From positions 434,001 to 498,000 of the forward strand of contig JAMWFC010000114.1 in the NCBI GenBank assembly GCA_027475525.1: a stretch of 64,000 bases of DNA, given 5' to 3'. The stretch comes from Macrolepiota albuminosa. Its lineage: Eukaryota > Basidiomycota > Agaricomycetes > Agaricales > Agaricaceae. A program made the translations under genes and the position numbers. This document shows, piece by piece, positions 21,431 to 32,688 of this stretch. The notes beneath the pieces were generated by a model. The model had not been told where the DNA came from and did not search any database. It saw nothing but the letters and a program-made list of their open reading frames with translations. How positions within the stretch are numbered: the first letter of the stretch is position 1; each line of letters starts with the position of its first letter.

Positions 21431-21859
21431 CATTTCAGGCCCGCTCCTTACTATTCAATAATCGTTTTTGTTCTATATTGGCTGTCCATGTCAATATATT
21501 GTTGTTGGTTTCCGCCGTGGATCATGGGTTTGTAGGTCCCGATTATTGTAATTTATGGGCATCGTGATGCAACGACAAATAGCGACCGATTACGACTTCT
21601 GAACCCACGCCATCACCATGAGCAACCGTAACACACACAGGAATAAAAATGAGGTATTCATATCACAAATTTGAAGCAGTATGTATTGTATCTAATTGAA
21701 CTTCAGTTCTCACGGCGGTGCTACCTTGTTCTTTCCAGACGTACCCCACTGACAGCTGTCTGATCTAGAAATCTCTCTTATTACTGTTCTTGTTTCCCGC
21801 TGAATATAAGGAAGGTATGGTTTATGAACATCATCTTGTATACATCACTCGCCCTCACT

Positions 21860-24181
21860 ATGGCCAACCCCAGATTCCGCAAGTTCAGGGCAGTTGAAAA
21901 CCCTCCAGATTCTTCATCTGCGCCTCAGGTTTCTCCTGTTACATCGCAGAGTCCCAGTATATCCACGACTCAGCACGCCTACGATGAAATTCAGGCTTTT
22001 TTCGAAACCAAACTTCCCGTTATCAAACGCGCGAGGAACCATACATCGTCCATCAACTCCCGTCCTCCGCAGATTTTTGACAAACACCTACACGAAGCAC
22101 TCAGGTTAAAACGTGTCATCAAACTGGATGATCTCACGAATGACCTATGTGCTGTTGCCCAGGCCGCACTGGAATCCCATCGAATGAAATTACCTCCAAT
22201 CACGAAGGAACTTCGTGCCATGTTCAGCTCTGAAGCAATCGTGCAAAAGGATATAGAGGCACGTAACGAAGACGGCGTCCTTGACGTGTTTAGATGTCGT
22301 AATCCCCCCTGCGTAAATATCGCATCGACATTGGCATATAGCTCCAACAACTGGTCACAAAGGTGTTTGAATTGGTCCAAAACTCGTTTGTCAAGCCTAA
22401 AGGTTGAGGGCGTTCACGAGAACGAGGCGATCGCTGATGGGTTCCTCAACATCTTCCATTCAACCATGGATCCCCCACTGAACGACGTCCAGAGTGCAGT
22501 ACATATTACATTCCCGGAACTTATTACGTGGGAATTCAAGAACCTGAACTTCTGTGACGATTCTGGCAGCATAGATTCTTTACCAGATGACTATACAGAT
22601 GTACCATTCCCCTGGCAGGGTTGTGAGTATGGTGATGAATGCCATATGTCTCACCCAGAAATTGGAATCAAGGCATGCCGTATGGGTTACGATTCAGAGA
22701 ACCATCCTTGTGCTTCCTATCAGCAAATTCGTCATCAAAAAATTCAAGCATTCGGGGATATTGCCGCACCTCGGCCTAATATACATTCTCATCTACTCCA
22801 GCAGGTCAGTTGTTGCATGTCGCTACAAACGTCTCTCTGATTTCACTACAGGCTTGGGCAGAAGCTGTTCGTCACGATGTGACCTTCCTAGTGATAAACA
22901 CCGGAAACAAAGAGGTTATAGGTATCAGAAATCGACACCGCCAAACACTATATCTCTCCACGGTGTTCGAGGTCCATAAGAGTACGTACATGAAGCTGCA
23001 CACGGGGCTGTACATTGCTGCGATCCGCGATGCAGAAGACCGGACGCAGCATCTGAAACATTTGATGCCTTCGACATGGCTGCTAAGGTCTGGCAAGGAC
23101 GATTCTAAACTGCTGGATTTGAACAGCAAAGGAGATAAGGTAAACAAATGCAAATGACTGGAACGTTTTTGAAGTGATGTGTCTACAGGAAGTCCGTGAC
23201 ATTATTCTCAAGGCCGTACAGACGCGTCCCTGGCTTCGGATCATGCCCAGGTTGCATGAAGACTTCATATTTCCCTTTAGCACAAAGCATTATCGTCGAA
23301 TCGAGAGCCCTCAGGATGCCGAGTACATACAATTTCTAAAACGGCACAGATATCCGGAAACCCCTGATAGTTTTGCTCGCTGGCAAGCCGAACAGGTTTC
23401 ACAGGAATCCGTGGAGTCGACATTATCAGTCGTATATATGCCCAAGGATATTGATACCTTCTTTTCTCTTCATGTCTCACGATCTACAAGCAATGCCCTT
23501 CGCACATACCGCCCATATCGCGCTAGGGTAGAACTTCCGAATTCTGTAATTCGGAAAGGACGGAATGTGACGATCCCTGCGCTAATTGTCAAGGGCGCCT
23601 CATCTGACGATCGGATCGGGAGTTTGGAAACCGAGTGGGCAGTTCACTCGGTGCTTCAACAAGCAGGCATCCAGTATCCAACTGTCTATGGTTTTTTCTT
23701 TTGTTCAGAAGAACCTTGCGTAGCTCTGGTACTGGAAGATATCGGCATGAAAAAGTCTTTGAAAGATATTACCTCGAAACCAGGCAGAAGAAAATTTCAA
23801 ATGACAACACTCCAGGTGTAAGTAGTTCTTATTCTCGTGGCGTTTGTTTATTCATGGGTAAAATCAAGTGAGCGTTTCAGAAGAATAATGACAGCGTTGC
23901 ATATGGCTGGCTGGTACCATGGGCATTTGACAACTAACAATCTTCTTTTTGTAAGAAGTCAATCCTATAAGGTCGCTATCATGGGATTCCAGGAAGCCAA
24001 ATTACTTCCTCGTAATGCCAGCCGGCGAGAGGCCAGGATTCATAAAGATATGAGCGATCTTGATAAACTCTGTGGCCAGACTACATCAACGTCCATTTGT
24101 GGGCGATTAGCGTCTACTGTTCAGCATAAGAAAATCTCTGTACTTGCGAAAGCCAATTCCAAGGGCCGAGCTCATAAGTGA
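21860..24181 (+). CDS. Gene A, copy 2: REase-like nuclease domain plus pseudokinase domain
   Basis: Exons at about 21860-22804, 22852-23139, 23189-23817 and 23869-24181; an in-frame ATG at 21824 is an alternative start. The exon structure equals copy 1. Nuclease residues are kept: IADGFLNI, then TWEFKNLNF at the same spacing, and the Cys/His cluster (GCEYGDECHMSH and the later Cys residues). The second segment AWAEAVRHDVTFLVINTGN is conserved. The kinase-like domain has HGH in place of HRD and GFQ in place of DFG, with no glycine loop, so no phosphotransfer is expected. The C-terminus is shorter and less basic than in copy 1. Gene B copy 2 follows in the same orientation after about 830 bp. 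Confidence 0.8.
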
Positions 24182-25015
24182 TTGACCTAGATTGTCTTAC
24201 AAAGAGGAATAGTCTCTGGGTACTAAGTACTAGAATTTTTGGACTCACTTTTGAAATATCTGTATGTATGTGTCATCTCCTCAATACTTATGAACTTCTC
24301 GTTGTGGCTCGTCGTTACTTGAGAAATGTGCCGGAACTGGAGATCAGGCCTTTAGCTCTGCTCTTCTCTTCCTCGATTTGTGCATTACCTATGTGTATGC
24401 TGTTATAAAATATCTAGATGCGGGAGAATAAGGACCACCATCCCGGCACGCCCATATAAGCATCCATATGTCGTTCGCAGTCTTGCAAACCAGTTAAAGT
24501 TATCATGGAGTGTCTCCAGAAATCTAAGTTTACCAGGCGCATGTTCAAATTCGGACAAAGTACCTCCTACTGTTCCACTCTTTCGGAAGCGATGAAGTAC
24601 GCAAGACACAGATTCCCGCTACAGTAGTGGGTTGGGTGACTCGCGGGGGTGGGTGGGTTTGACAATTGATCACGTGAACTCTGTAACCCTCACACTGTCA
24701 GGCAGTCTTCCATGCTAGTATGTATCGATATCAAGGTTGCGATCTTTTTGTAAACATTCGACGACCAGACACCGAAAGTTGGCTCCCGCAACCATGCTTA
24801 CGTGTCCCCCAAAGCAGCCGCGTCATTGAGACGCACCGAGGATTTCAGGGATTACACTAGGTCAAGTAGCGGGCTCTGCGGCCGAAGGGCGCCCGTTCGT
24901 GTTGACATTTACGTCTGTTCTAGAAGGACGTCAGATGAAGCGAATCACGTGAAGTTGAACCAATTCCAAAACGTGGATCACCAGCTCACTTGAACTCTGA
25001 TGTGTTTCCACACCC
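24182..25015. other. Intergenic stretch between A and B in arm 2, about 620 bp longer than in arm 1
   Basis: I see no supported gene here. It contains a C/G-rich segment (CGCGGGGGTGGGTGGGTTTG at about 24640) and TATA-poor sequence. It must hold the 3' region of A and the promoter of B. The corresponding interval in arm 1 is only 203 bp, so either arm 2 gained an insertion or arm 1 suffered a deletion. Confidence 0.6.
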
Positions 25016-27319
25016 ATGCGAGACTCTCGTGAACGTTTAGAGGCTCAGTATGGGGCTGCGTTAGATTTCAACCCCACCGACTTTCAAATTGACCGAGGAA
25101 CCCATTGCCCACACTTAACACAACCGCTTTTATTTTACGACAAACATCTAGACGAACGATTGTCTCTAAAGCGTGTAGTCTTGATCCCTTCATTCTCTAC
25201 GTCTTTTGGGGAGTCCGTCACTGAAGCACTGAATGTTATAATAGAAAACAATGCAGATATGCCTTCGGTTGACGAGTGGTCTTTCCCGACGCCAGATTTG
25301 TATCCAACACCAATTCCGTCTGTTCCAGTCAAGGACGCTTTGGAAATTGGAGAAAGATACCAGGATCATATGGCTAAATTCGCTGGTGTCCTTGCGTCAA
25401 TGCTCTTGCTCCATCCTAATGCGTCTTCATGGATCAGTTCGGTTCGGTTCAGGAGGATGGATACAACGCGTATACAGAAATATTATGCCATGAATGAAGA
25501 CTTCAGATTGTTCTCTCTCCATCCTCACAAGGGCGAGATAACACGAACAAATATCTTGAAAGAGGCCTGGGATGCATTGGATGATAACAAACGAGACCAA
25601 CTTCAAGAGCTCTCAAACAGATTTCCTGTGCTTGCAATATGGCAGATGCTGTTTCCCTTAAATGGGGGAGAGGATGTGCTTAAACGCATGGAGGACTTTC
25701 TTATACCACAAGAAATACCGAAACTTCAATGCAATTCGCGCTGGCGAGGTCCAGGCGATGTTGATCTTCCGCCATCCTTGGATGCGCTTAATACCGCTTG
25801 GGGTTCTCCCATGCTATCATTCATTCAAACGGTCTCTAAAAGGCCTAATGTCACTTCACCGGCGAGAAATTCACTCCGAAGAAGTGCTCGATTGTCCGGA
25901 CAAATCAGTTTGCAAGCCAAGAATCCTGGAAAAACATCTACGACCCGTCCTTACCAGTATGCCCGACATTGGCCATCAGTAAACATTCCTTCCGAATCTA
26001 AGCCTGCTTCCAGTGGCGAACTATTGGTGACATCGATTTTACAGCGAGTATGTATTCACTTTAGTCTCATACCTGATATTTCTGATAGTCTCTTTTTAGG
26101 CATGGGCTAGTGCAGTAGAAACCGATTCCTCCTTCATCATCTTTCATTGTGGTACTTTGGAGAGAATTGCCTTCCGTCATCGTGCTAGCCAAACTCTGTT
26201 TATATCTGAGCTCATCGATGTGATGAACTGCAAAGACCCTCGATATGGTGAACTCCAGTTGGGATTATTCTTGTCAATAATTAAGGATGCCCTGGATCGA
26301 ACGCTGCAACTGGTTGACTGTGAAAAACGAGCGAAAAGACCCACAAAAAGAAAACGCAAGCATGATGCAGGAGAATGCTCGACTCCTGCAAAGCGGCCTA
26401 GGACTAGGGCCGGACTGGCTCAAGAAACAGTACGAAAACTAGCTTACCAATCAGACTTAAAGGTATGTATGCCATTAATATCTACCATCATTACTACTGA
26501 CCGTTAATTAGCGCGTATCTGAGGCTAGCTCAAGCCGCCAAGTGCTGTTGTTGCGAATACAGCATCGCCATTTTAACTCTCCGAGCCCAGCTTCATTCTT
26601 TAAAGTTGATTCAAGAGTAACACCCCGAAAATCCACTTACAAACCTTCGGAATATATATGCGTGACTATCACGTCTACGATTGCCGGTGGCGCAACGGGC
26701 GATGCTCACAAGGCTACAATCGAACTCTTCATGTCTGATGGGGAAACACTTTGTTTTCCAAGTGCTATTATCAAACTCTCTTTTGGTCGGACTGAAGGGA
26801 AACGCATGAGAAACGAATATGAAGTTTATCAGCATCTTAGCTCATCCGGTGTAACTGGGATACCCCATGTTTTCGGGCTATTCGAAGATGTCGAGAGTGA
26901 TGCAATGGCGCTCCTGATGACTGACGTCGGTACATGCCTAGTGGGTCGCATTCCATATGAAGAGGATGAGTGGCGCCCAGTCACAACGTCTGAAGCGTCA
27001 GTCTTGCAAAGAGTTCTTGTGCTTCCATTGTTAACCCTATATTTTTGACAGAGATGCGTTTATGGAAGTGTTGAAAACAATTCACGCTGCAGGCGTTCGT
27101 CACAGGGATCTTCGCATTGAAAATCTGGTTCTAAGTGAAGATGGGGTACCATTTATAATCGACTTCGACCGGGCCGTGTTGAATGCCAGCGAGGAATCAC
27201 GGAAGCGCGAATTTGAGCACTTGCGTTCAGTCTTAAACGGAAAGTATACAGAAGTTGGAGTCTCATTTGGTACACCTCGTTCCCGTGAGGCTAGGTCTGA
27301 GGCAGGACCGACTGTATAA
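25016..27319 (+). CDS. Gene B, copy 2: nuclease-dead REase-like domain plus intact kinase domain
   Basis: Exon 1 is 25016 to about 26047; exon 2 begins with GCATGG near 26100 (AWASAVETDSSF) and ends at about 26461. Exon 3 runs from about 26510 to 27014 and exon 4 from about 27054 to 27319. The nuclease position reads AIWQMLFPL, again with Q for E and a hydrophobic residue for K. The linker carries KRPTKRKRK and AKRPRTR. The kinase keeps the glycine loop GATGDAHKATI, AIIKL, NEYEVY, HRDLRIEN and IIDFDRA. Exons 2-3 and the intron between them are almost identical to arm 1, whereas exon 1 and the last exon differ more. As in copy 1, the junction before the HRD exon lacks an in-phase GT/AG pair of normal intron length. 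Confidence 0.75.
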
Positions 27320-27540
27320 AGAGTAGAAATATCCCGGAGGATCTAGATTAGAGATGATGTTGAGACTGTGATGATGTCTGCATCCAATTTCAATGGGATC
27401 ATCATCACCAATACTTCGGGCCTGTGCAGGGCCTGCAACAAAGGATGTATTTGGAACCAATGTGGATCCTGCAGTGCAATAGCAGTGGTGGCCAGTACAA
27501 GATCCTGGCGAAGTGAGTATGAGAGGTAATTACCTCTGAT

Positions 27541-27664
27541 GCAAGGATATTATGTTCGTGTCCAGGAGCATGACCGGGACATATTAATGGCAGTTGATGA
27601 CAACAACCATTGTGAGTGTTTTGGCAGAGATCCAAGGTGTGAATTGAGGCTACTATGGACCTCC
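27541..27664 (+). other. Conserved open segment at the outer end of arm 2
   Basis: A plus-strand frame reads YYVRVQEHDRDILMAVDDNN and then HCECFGRDPRCELRLLW. The arm 1 counterpart (about 2213-2330, minus strand) keeps YYVPVQEHDQYILMAVDDNN and CECFGRDPRCKLRL. Substitutions between arms are mostly conservative, so this may be a real exon or a transposon gene fragment. It ends where arm similarity ends. From 27670 to 30200 the sequence is AT-rich; I see a TATATAAAAG box at about 29354 but no gene. Confidence 0.35.
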
Positions 27665-30229
27665 ACAAAGAGTACTCCTATAATGAGGAGACTCCCAGTG
27701 CAATTCTGAGAAAAACTCCCCCATCAAGAGAAGCAAGTAGGTGAGAAGTGTAACAGACTGGGACTGGGCCCTCTGGCCTATTTTGGACTCAGTAGCACAT
27801 TTATCCCTCCCTTTAGTCTTGCATTCCTGTGCTGTATAGTTCACCTTTTCCACTATAGAATTGGTTCATATGCACTTAGGACTTAGGATTGAGGCTTACT
27901 TGTAACTACTTATTACACAACAGTAGCACTGAAAATGATGTATGGGACAAACATATAGTGTATACTGAATGTAGAATATGAGGAAAAGACAAAGAAAGGC
28001 AAGGAAATTTGCAGTGGTAATACCCAAAAGTAGCTAAGTACTGTCAGAGAAGTGACAGACACTTAGCACAAATGTGTTGGGTGTGCCAATAATGAGGTTG
28101 AGTCCTAGCAGAATCCCAGAGACACATAAGTGAAGTGAAAATGGTTCAACTAGATGAAATGGTACTTGGCACAGCTAAGCACTAGTAGATAGGCTATAAG
28201 TGCCTAGGTTGAGCATGAAGTAATACTAGAGAAGTCCTATAATTGAACTTTGCATAGAGTGCACTTATAATTGGTGCTGAGAATGTTGGAAGAAAAAAGA
28301 AAGAGTAAGCAACTCTAGTTACTAAGTGTACTTGTAAAGATGACACTGAGAGCAAAAAAAGGCTACAATCTTCTGTGATTGCCTATTGTAAGTGTCATGA
28401 CCCACATGACCTCCTCCCAGCCATGAAACACCTCCTGCCCTCTATCTTGAGAACTGCCTTAATCATCCCTGACTGCTCTCAAACCAGCCTGACCAACCCA
28501 ATTCCATTAAGGGGCTGGCCCATTCTACCTGATTATGCCCGACATCTGGCAGACCAACTTGAAAATGCCACTCTGATCAAACCTGATACAAATTATTCAG
28601 TACTCCTACTAGCTCAGCTCCAACACCTTTCATCAGTATGTCACAGCATTATGGCAATGATGATATGTATTTGTGTACAGTAGACAATAAGGTAATAAAC
28701 TAGAGTCAAGTACTGAGAGATGAGTACAAATTTAGAGTGAGTAAATAAATAATGCACATAAAGTCAAGTATCAAGAGATAACTTGACTCCAAGGTGAGAT
28801 GGTGTATTTATAGCAACATGAATATATAATGATATAATAAGTGAATCATAGAGAAATAACATAAGTATTATTTATAAGATAATAGAAACATACATGTATA
28901 TGACAATAATATGACATCATAAAAGAAAGCCGGAGTTACACGTCATTTCCATTGACATAGTATTCTATCACTTCAAGCCACCACCTGGCCCAACACCAAC
29001 CTGACATCTAAACAATATGCTGCTCCAAGGTTTCAGATCTGACCTGTCCAACCTTCAGGTCTCATGCCACATTGAATACTTAATTAGTAGATAGTAACTC
29101 ATTATAGTAGTCTCTGTCAGGAGACCAGTTTCTGGACTGTGTCCAATTCATTCTGAGCTTAGTTTGACAACATGCCCACTCCTAGCACATTCAAATGACT
29201 GCTTGGCCTGTCCTATCTCTTTTTATCTTCCAGTAGTCAGCCTTGATGAGTCATATGCATGGACTTTACTCAGCATCAATTATTGTTAGTCATACTCTAT
29301 TACTGGGGCCCAATTAGATAAACAGTATTAGTAATAGCACAGCCACCAATGTAGTATATAAAAGCAGCCTGTGGATAAACAATAGCAGTGTTCTTCTGGC
29401 CTACACACTAAACCAAATGTAAGCTCTTTAGCAATATCTGACTGCTTGGTTAGTTTTGCTAGTCTCTTGCCTGACTCTTGCTTGTCTCTTATGCCTGCTT
29501 GACTCCCACTTGTCACTAGTGCTTGCTGGCTCTGTGAAAGAAGTTCTGCAGTCATTAAGCATTCTTCTTACAGTCTCAATATTGCCTAATTACTGCTATA
29601 CTACTGCTGCATATCTCTTGATTGCAACTTGAACTTCTATCTATTGTTTAGCCTGCTTAATCAATTCATTTCTTGTCTCAATTATCTCCTTATCTACTCT
29701 CAAGTTTCTCTATAGTAAGTTTTCTATGAATTCTCTTTATATTTTTCTCAGTCTTCTCTCAGCTTTTCTTTGTCTGGTAACTTTGTTCATTTTTATTTGA
29801 CTCTGACCTCAATATCTAGAAACTCCATACCCCCTGCACTTATTTTTCAGACTCTCATAATAGGTCTCTGGAGATTTTCTGCCTTTTAAACAATCTCTCA
29901 CTTTCTTCACAAGCCTCATAGGTTTGGAAATAGCACCTGTAAATATTAAGTCTACCTAGTAAGAATTTACTTGCTACTGGAAGTCTCCATTGTCAGTGGA
30001 ACCTGAGAAGAAAAATGATTATAGAGCACTGAGCAGAAAATGTAGGCTTCTTTTCAAAGGTCTCATATTACGGATGGTGGTTGGACTGAGCCTATGTACT
30101 GATTTCCCAGTTTGTTGGCTCCAGAGGAGGTATCTAGAATATATTTTAGTTGCAATAGGTTTGATATGTGACTTACAGGACTGGGTGACCACAGTTGATC
30201 AGACTGAGGGATTCTAAGGCCTAGAGTCG

Positions 30230-30383
30230 GGAATGTAGAGAAGCTAGTAGGACTTTTTCAAGTTCAAAATATGTAATGGCAGCGTGGGTAACAGTGTCGT
30301 CGCAACGGAATGTAGAGAAGCTAGTAGGACTTTTTCAAGTTCAAAATATGTAATGGCAGCGTGGGTAACAGTGTCGTCGCAAC
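30230..30383. repeat. Exact 77-bp tandem duplication (9)
   Basis: 30230-30306 is repeated exactly at 30307-30383 in non-coding sequence. Confidence 0.95.
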
Positions 30384-30944
30384 TAGAGTCTTAAGTCAAT
30401 CTATGGAACTGGTGTAAGTCCTCGATTGCAAAAGAACCATCTACAGTTTACTGAGTGCTGAGCTTTCATACTTCGGGAAAGGTAGTAGCCGGTTCGGTGG
30501 AATGAGGGACAGTAGAAATCACGAGAATATAGGTAGATCAGTTGATATAAGATAGTGACCGTTACCTCGATTCTTGCTTTTCCTTTCATTTCCTCTCCGA
30601 ATTTTACAGGGACAAACACCTCGAACTCTCACTTACAGCACGGAAGTTTCTTGTTCAAACATATACAACTTTTAACTTCCTTATCGTCTTTTTTAAGTTT
30701 GTACACCCCTTTCGTTTTTGACCTCACATTCAGACTTCAGTCAAGCACTAGGGTCACACACTACTTGGACAGTTACACCTATATTATTCCCCTTTTTTCC
30801 ACCACCTTTTGGTACAATCAATGACATAGCGTTTAGCCGTTACGGCAGCGTAAAAAATGTAAAACCGGGCATGGGACAGGCAAACCAGCCTCCTGAGGAG
30901 CCCTGTCTTTTGTTATCCTGCCTTGTAAATAAATATACCCTTGA

Positions 30945-31098
30945 TTTTTCGAGGGGTCTTGGCGCAGCGGTAGCGCGTATGCTTTGCACAATCGATTGGA
31001 TCTCTGGTTTGCATAAGGTCGTTTTTCGAGGGGTCTTGGCGCAGCGGTAGCGCGTATGCTTTGCACAATCGATTGGATCTCTGGTTTGCATAAGGTCG
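30945..31098. repeat. Exact 77-bp tandem duplication (10), spanning a tRNA gene
   Basis: 30945-31021 is repeated exactly at 31022-31098. The left copy holds the 5' part of the tRNA-Ala gene including its intron, without its 3' end; the right copy is continuous with the complete gene. Confidence 0.95.
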
Positions 31099-31122
31099 TG
31101 GGTTCAAGCCCCACAGGCTCCA
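31030..31122 (+). tRNA. tRNA-Ala (anticodon UGC) with a 21-nt intron
   Basis: The acceptor stem GGGGTCT pairs with AGGCTCC and includes the G3:U70 pair that identifies alanine tRNAs. The D stem is GCGC/GCGC. The anticodon stem TATGC/GCATA encloses a loop with anticodon TGC at 31062-31064. An intron occupies 31066-31086, after position 37 as usual for nuclear tRNAs. The T arm is GTGGG-TTCAAGC-CCCAC and the discriminator base is A at 31122. The partial copy just upstream (30945-31021) comes from the 77-bp duplication and is not a second gene. Confidence 0.92.
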
Positions 31123-31794
31123 TTCTTTTGGTTATTACGCCTTGCTTCGGTAGTGCAGGGGTAGGACTTATTTCTGGTCCCCTCCCATGCATGTCCGATC
31201 ATTCTCGCTCAAGGAGTATTTTATATTGCCCAAGATGACTTTTGATAGTTATATAGCATCGCGACTTGTCGAGTACAAAACAGGGAGCGCTCGTTTTCAT
31301 CTTGGGTTTCGCTCTCTTCAAGATTGATCTTGATCTGTCTTTCAAAAGTAATGACAAGTTGTCCGTCGTTGCTCAACTCTTCTCTCTTTCACACACTTCA
31401 CTGGTATCAAGCAATCCCAACACCGCCACGCAACATATTGAAAATTAAATCGCAGTCTACTGGTCGATCGATTACAGTGACAAGAGGACGAGTGATAGGT
31501 CGTTATTGTCGCCTTAACTTCCACCACAAATGGTCAACCTGGTCCATCCGACGTTCTTTGTCATTGTTATTCGTTGAACGTACCCTGACCCCCAAATGGA
31601 GCACCCCGCCCCGGTCGTTCTGCGTTTATTGGCGCACCGTTTATCCTGAGCCGTCTGTCACGCCCAATTTTCCAGCACGTTCTCACATAACGTCATCGGC
31701 AGGGAGTATCAGGTTTTGATTATCGAAGATTTACGTGCGAGTGTTCGTCTTCACGAAATGATTAGCATAAGAGCTGAAAAATGTGTTTGAATGT

Positions 31795-31990
31795 GTACCT
31801 TCGCCAATCGTGAAACATTTATGAGGGCCCTGCACATCGTAAAGAGAGGCGGTGATATACCAATTGGCGTTGAATAGCTGCCAATCGTGAAACATTTATG
31901 AGGGCCCTGCACATCGTAAAGAGAGGCGGTGATATACCAATTGGCGTTGAATAGCTGCACAGGAATGTTATCAGCTTTCAAGATAGTACA
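31795..31990 (-). CDS. Candidate exon of an unrecognised gene
   Basis: On the minus strand the frame KADNIPVQLFNANWYITASL continues YDVQGPHKCFTIGE and meets a GT at 31797. Its composition looks like genuine protein, but the 77-bp duplication breaks it. A TATATATAG box lies at about 32215 upstream, so a small divergent gene between it and 31790 is possible. Other exons could not be assigned. From 31125 to 31790 I see no supported gene. Confidence 0.3.
31803..31956. repeat. Exact 77-bp tandem duplication (11)
   Basis: 31803-31879 is repeated exactly at 31880-31956, within a candidate minus-strand exon. Confidence 0.95.
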
Positions 31991-32688
31991 ATTGGACGAT
32001 CAAGACGTGAACGGCTTGTTTCAAAGTTGGGAGTCTCTCCCATGTTCGAACTACAATCGGCAGCAGTAAGTCTAATGACGCGACCAACACCTAGACACAA
32101 CGTGTAAGTATAGAGTCTAGGTATTGCATTAGTATTTGTGTGCTAGTAATCTATGAGACGACGCACCCTCAGATAAACGAAACTGAGGGTGGCTGGGATT
32201 GTATCTATATATGAGTGAGCTCGGCAAAGTAAGTCTTTGACTATACTGGCCCTGTTGATGTGTCCGTAGTACTCCTTCACGTCGTCACATAGATCACAGT
32301 CTAGCATACCATACCATTGTCAATGGTTGCAGGCCATATCGATTTTGGAGGCGTCCAGGAACAAAAAAATTGGTAAACCTGAGGCCTTCTGCTCCAGACC
32401 AGCACTTTCTAGACAGCTATTCGAGCGGATGTCATGTAATCTTCGACATGAATAATTCAAGCAATGCAGAGTGAGATTTAATTCCTGTTTGGACAGCCCC
32501 TCAGAGCTATAAATCAAAAAATGGATAACAAAAGGCATGCAACGCAACGCGTCTAGGAGTCAAATATACGATCTGAATAACGCGAGGGCCAACCTGTCAT
32601 GCTTGACAGCGAAATATACTAGCTGAAGGAACACCAGTGACTGAAGGATGATCAATGATGAAGCTGAAGCTTCGATGAAGAGTCAACG

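Larger units (their letters stand above)
18855..27664. repeat. Inverted repeat arm 2 (right)
   Basis: This is the partner of arm 1 in opposite orientation, separated from it by about 9.1 kb. Matching anchors (arm 2 / arm 1): gene B stop 27317 / 2515, gene B start 25016 / 4824, gene A start 21860 / 7350, inner end about 18860 / 9760. Arm 2 contains sequence lost from arm 1: the body of the gene at 18861, and about 620 bp between A and B. Protein identity is roughly 75-85% by eye over gene A and the first exon of B, but very high over B exons 2-3. Confidence 0.85.

Noticed and set aside
2213..27664. The inverted repeat as an assembly mirror artefact
   Set aside because: The arms differ by many substitutions and by large indels, which an artefact would not produce.
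30840..31192. Three overlapping minus-strand ORFs with repeated RSNRLCKAYALPLRQ
   Set aside because: They are translations of the tRNA-Ala gene and its 77-bp duplicate.
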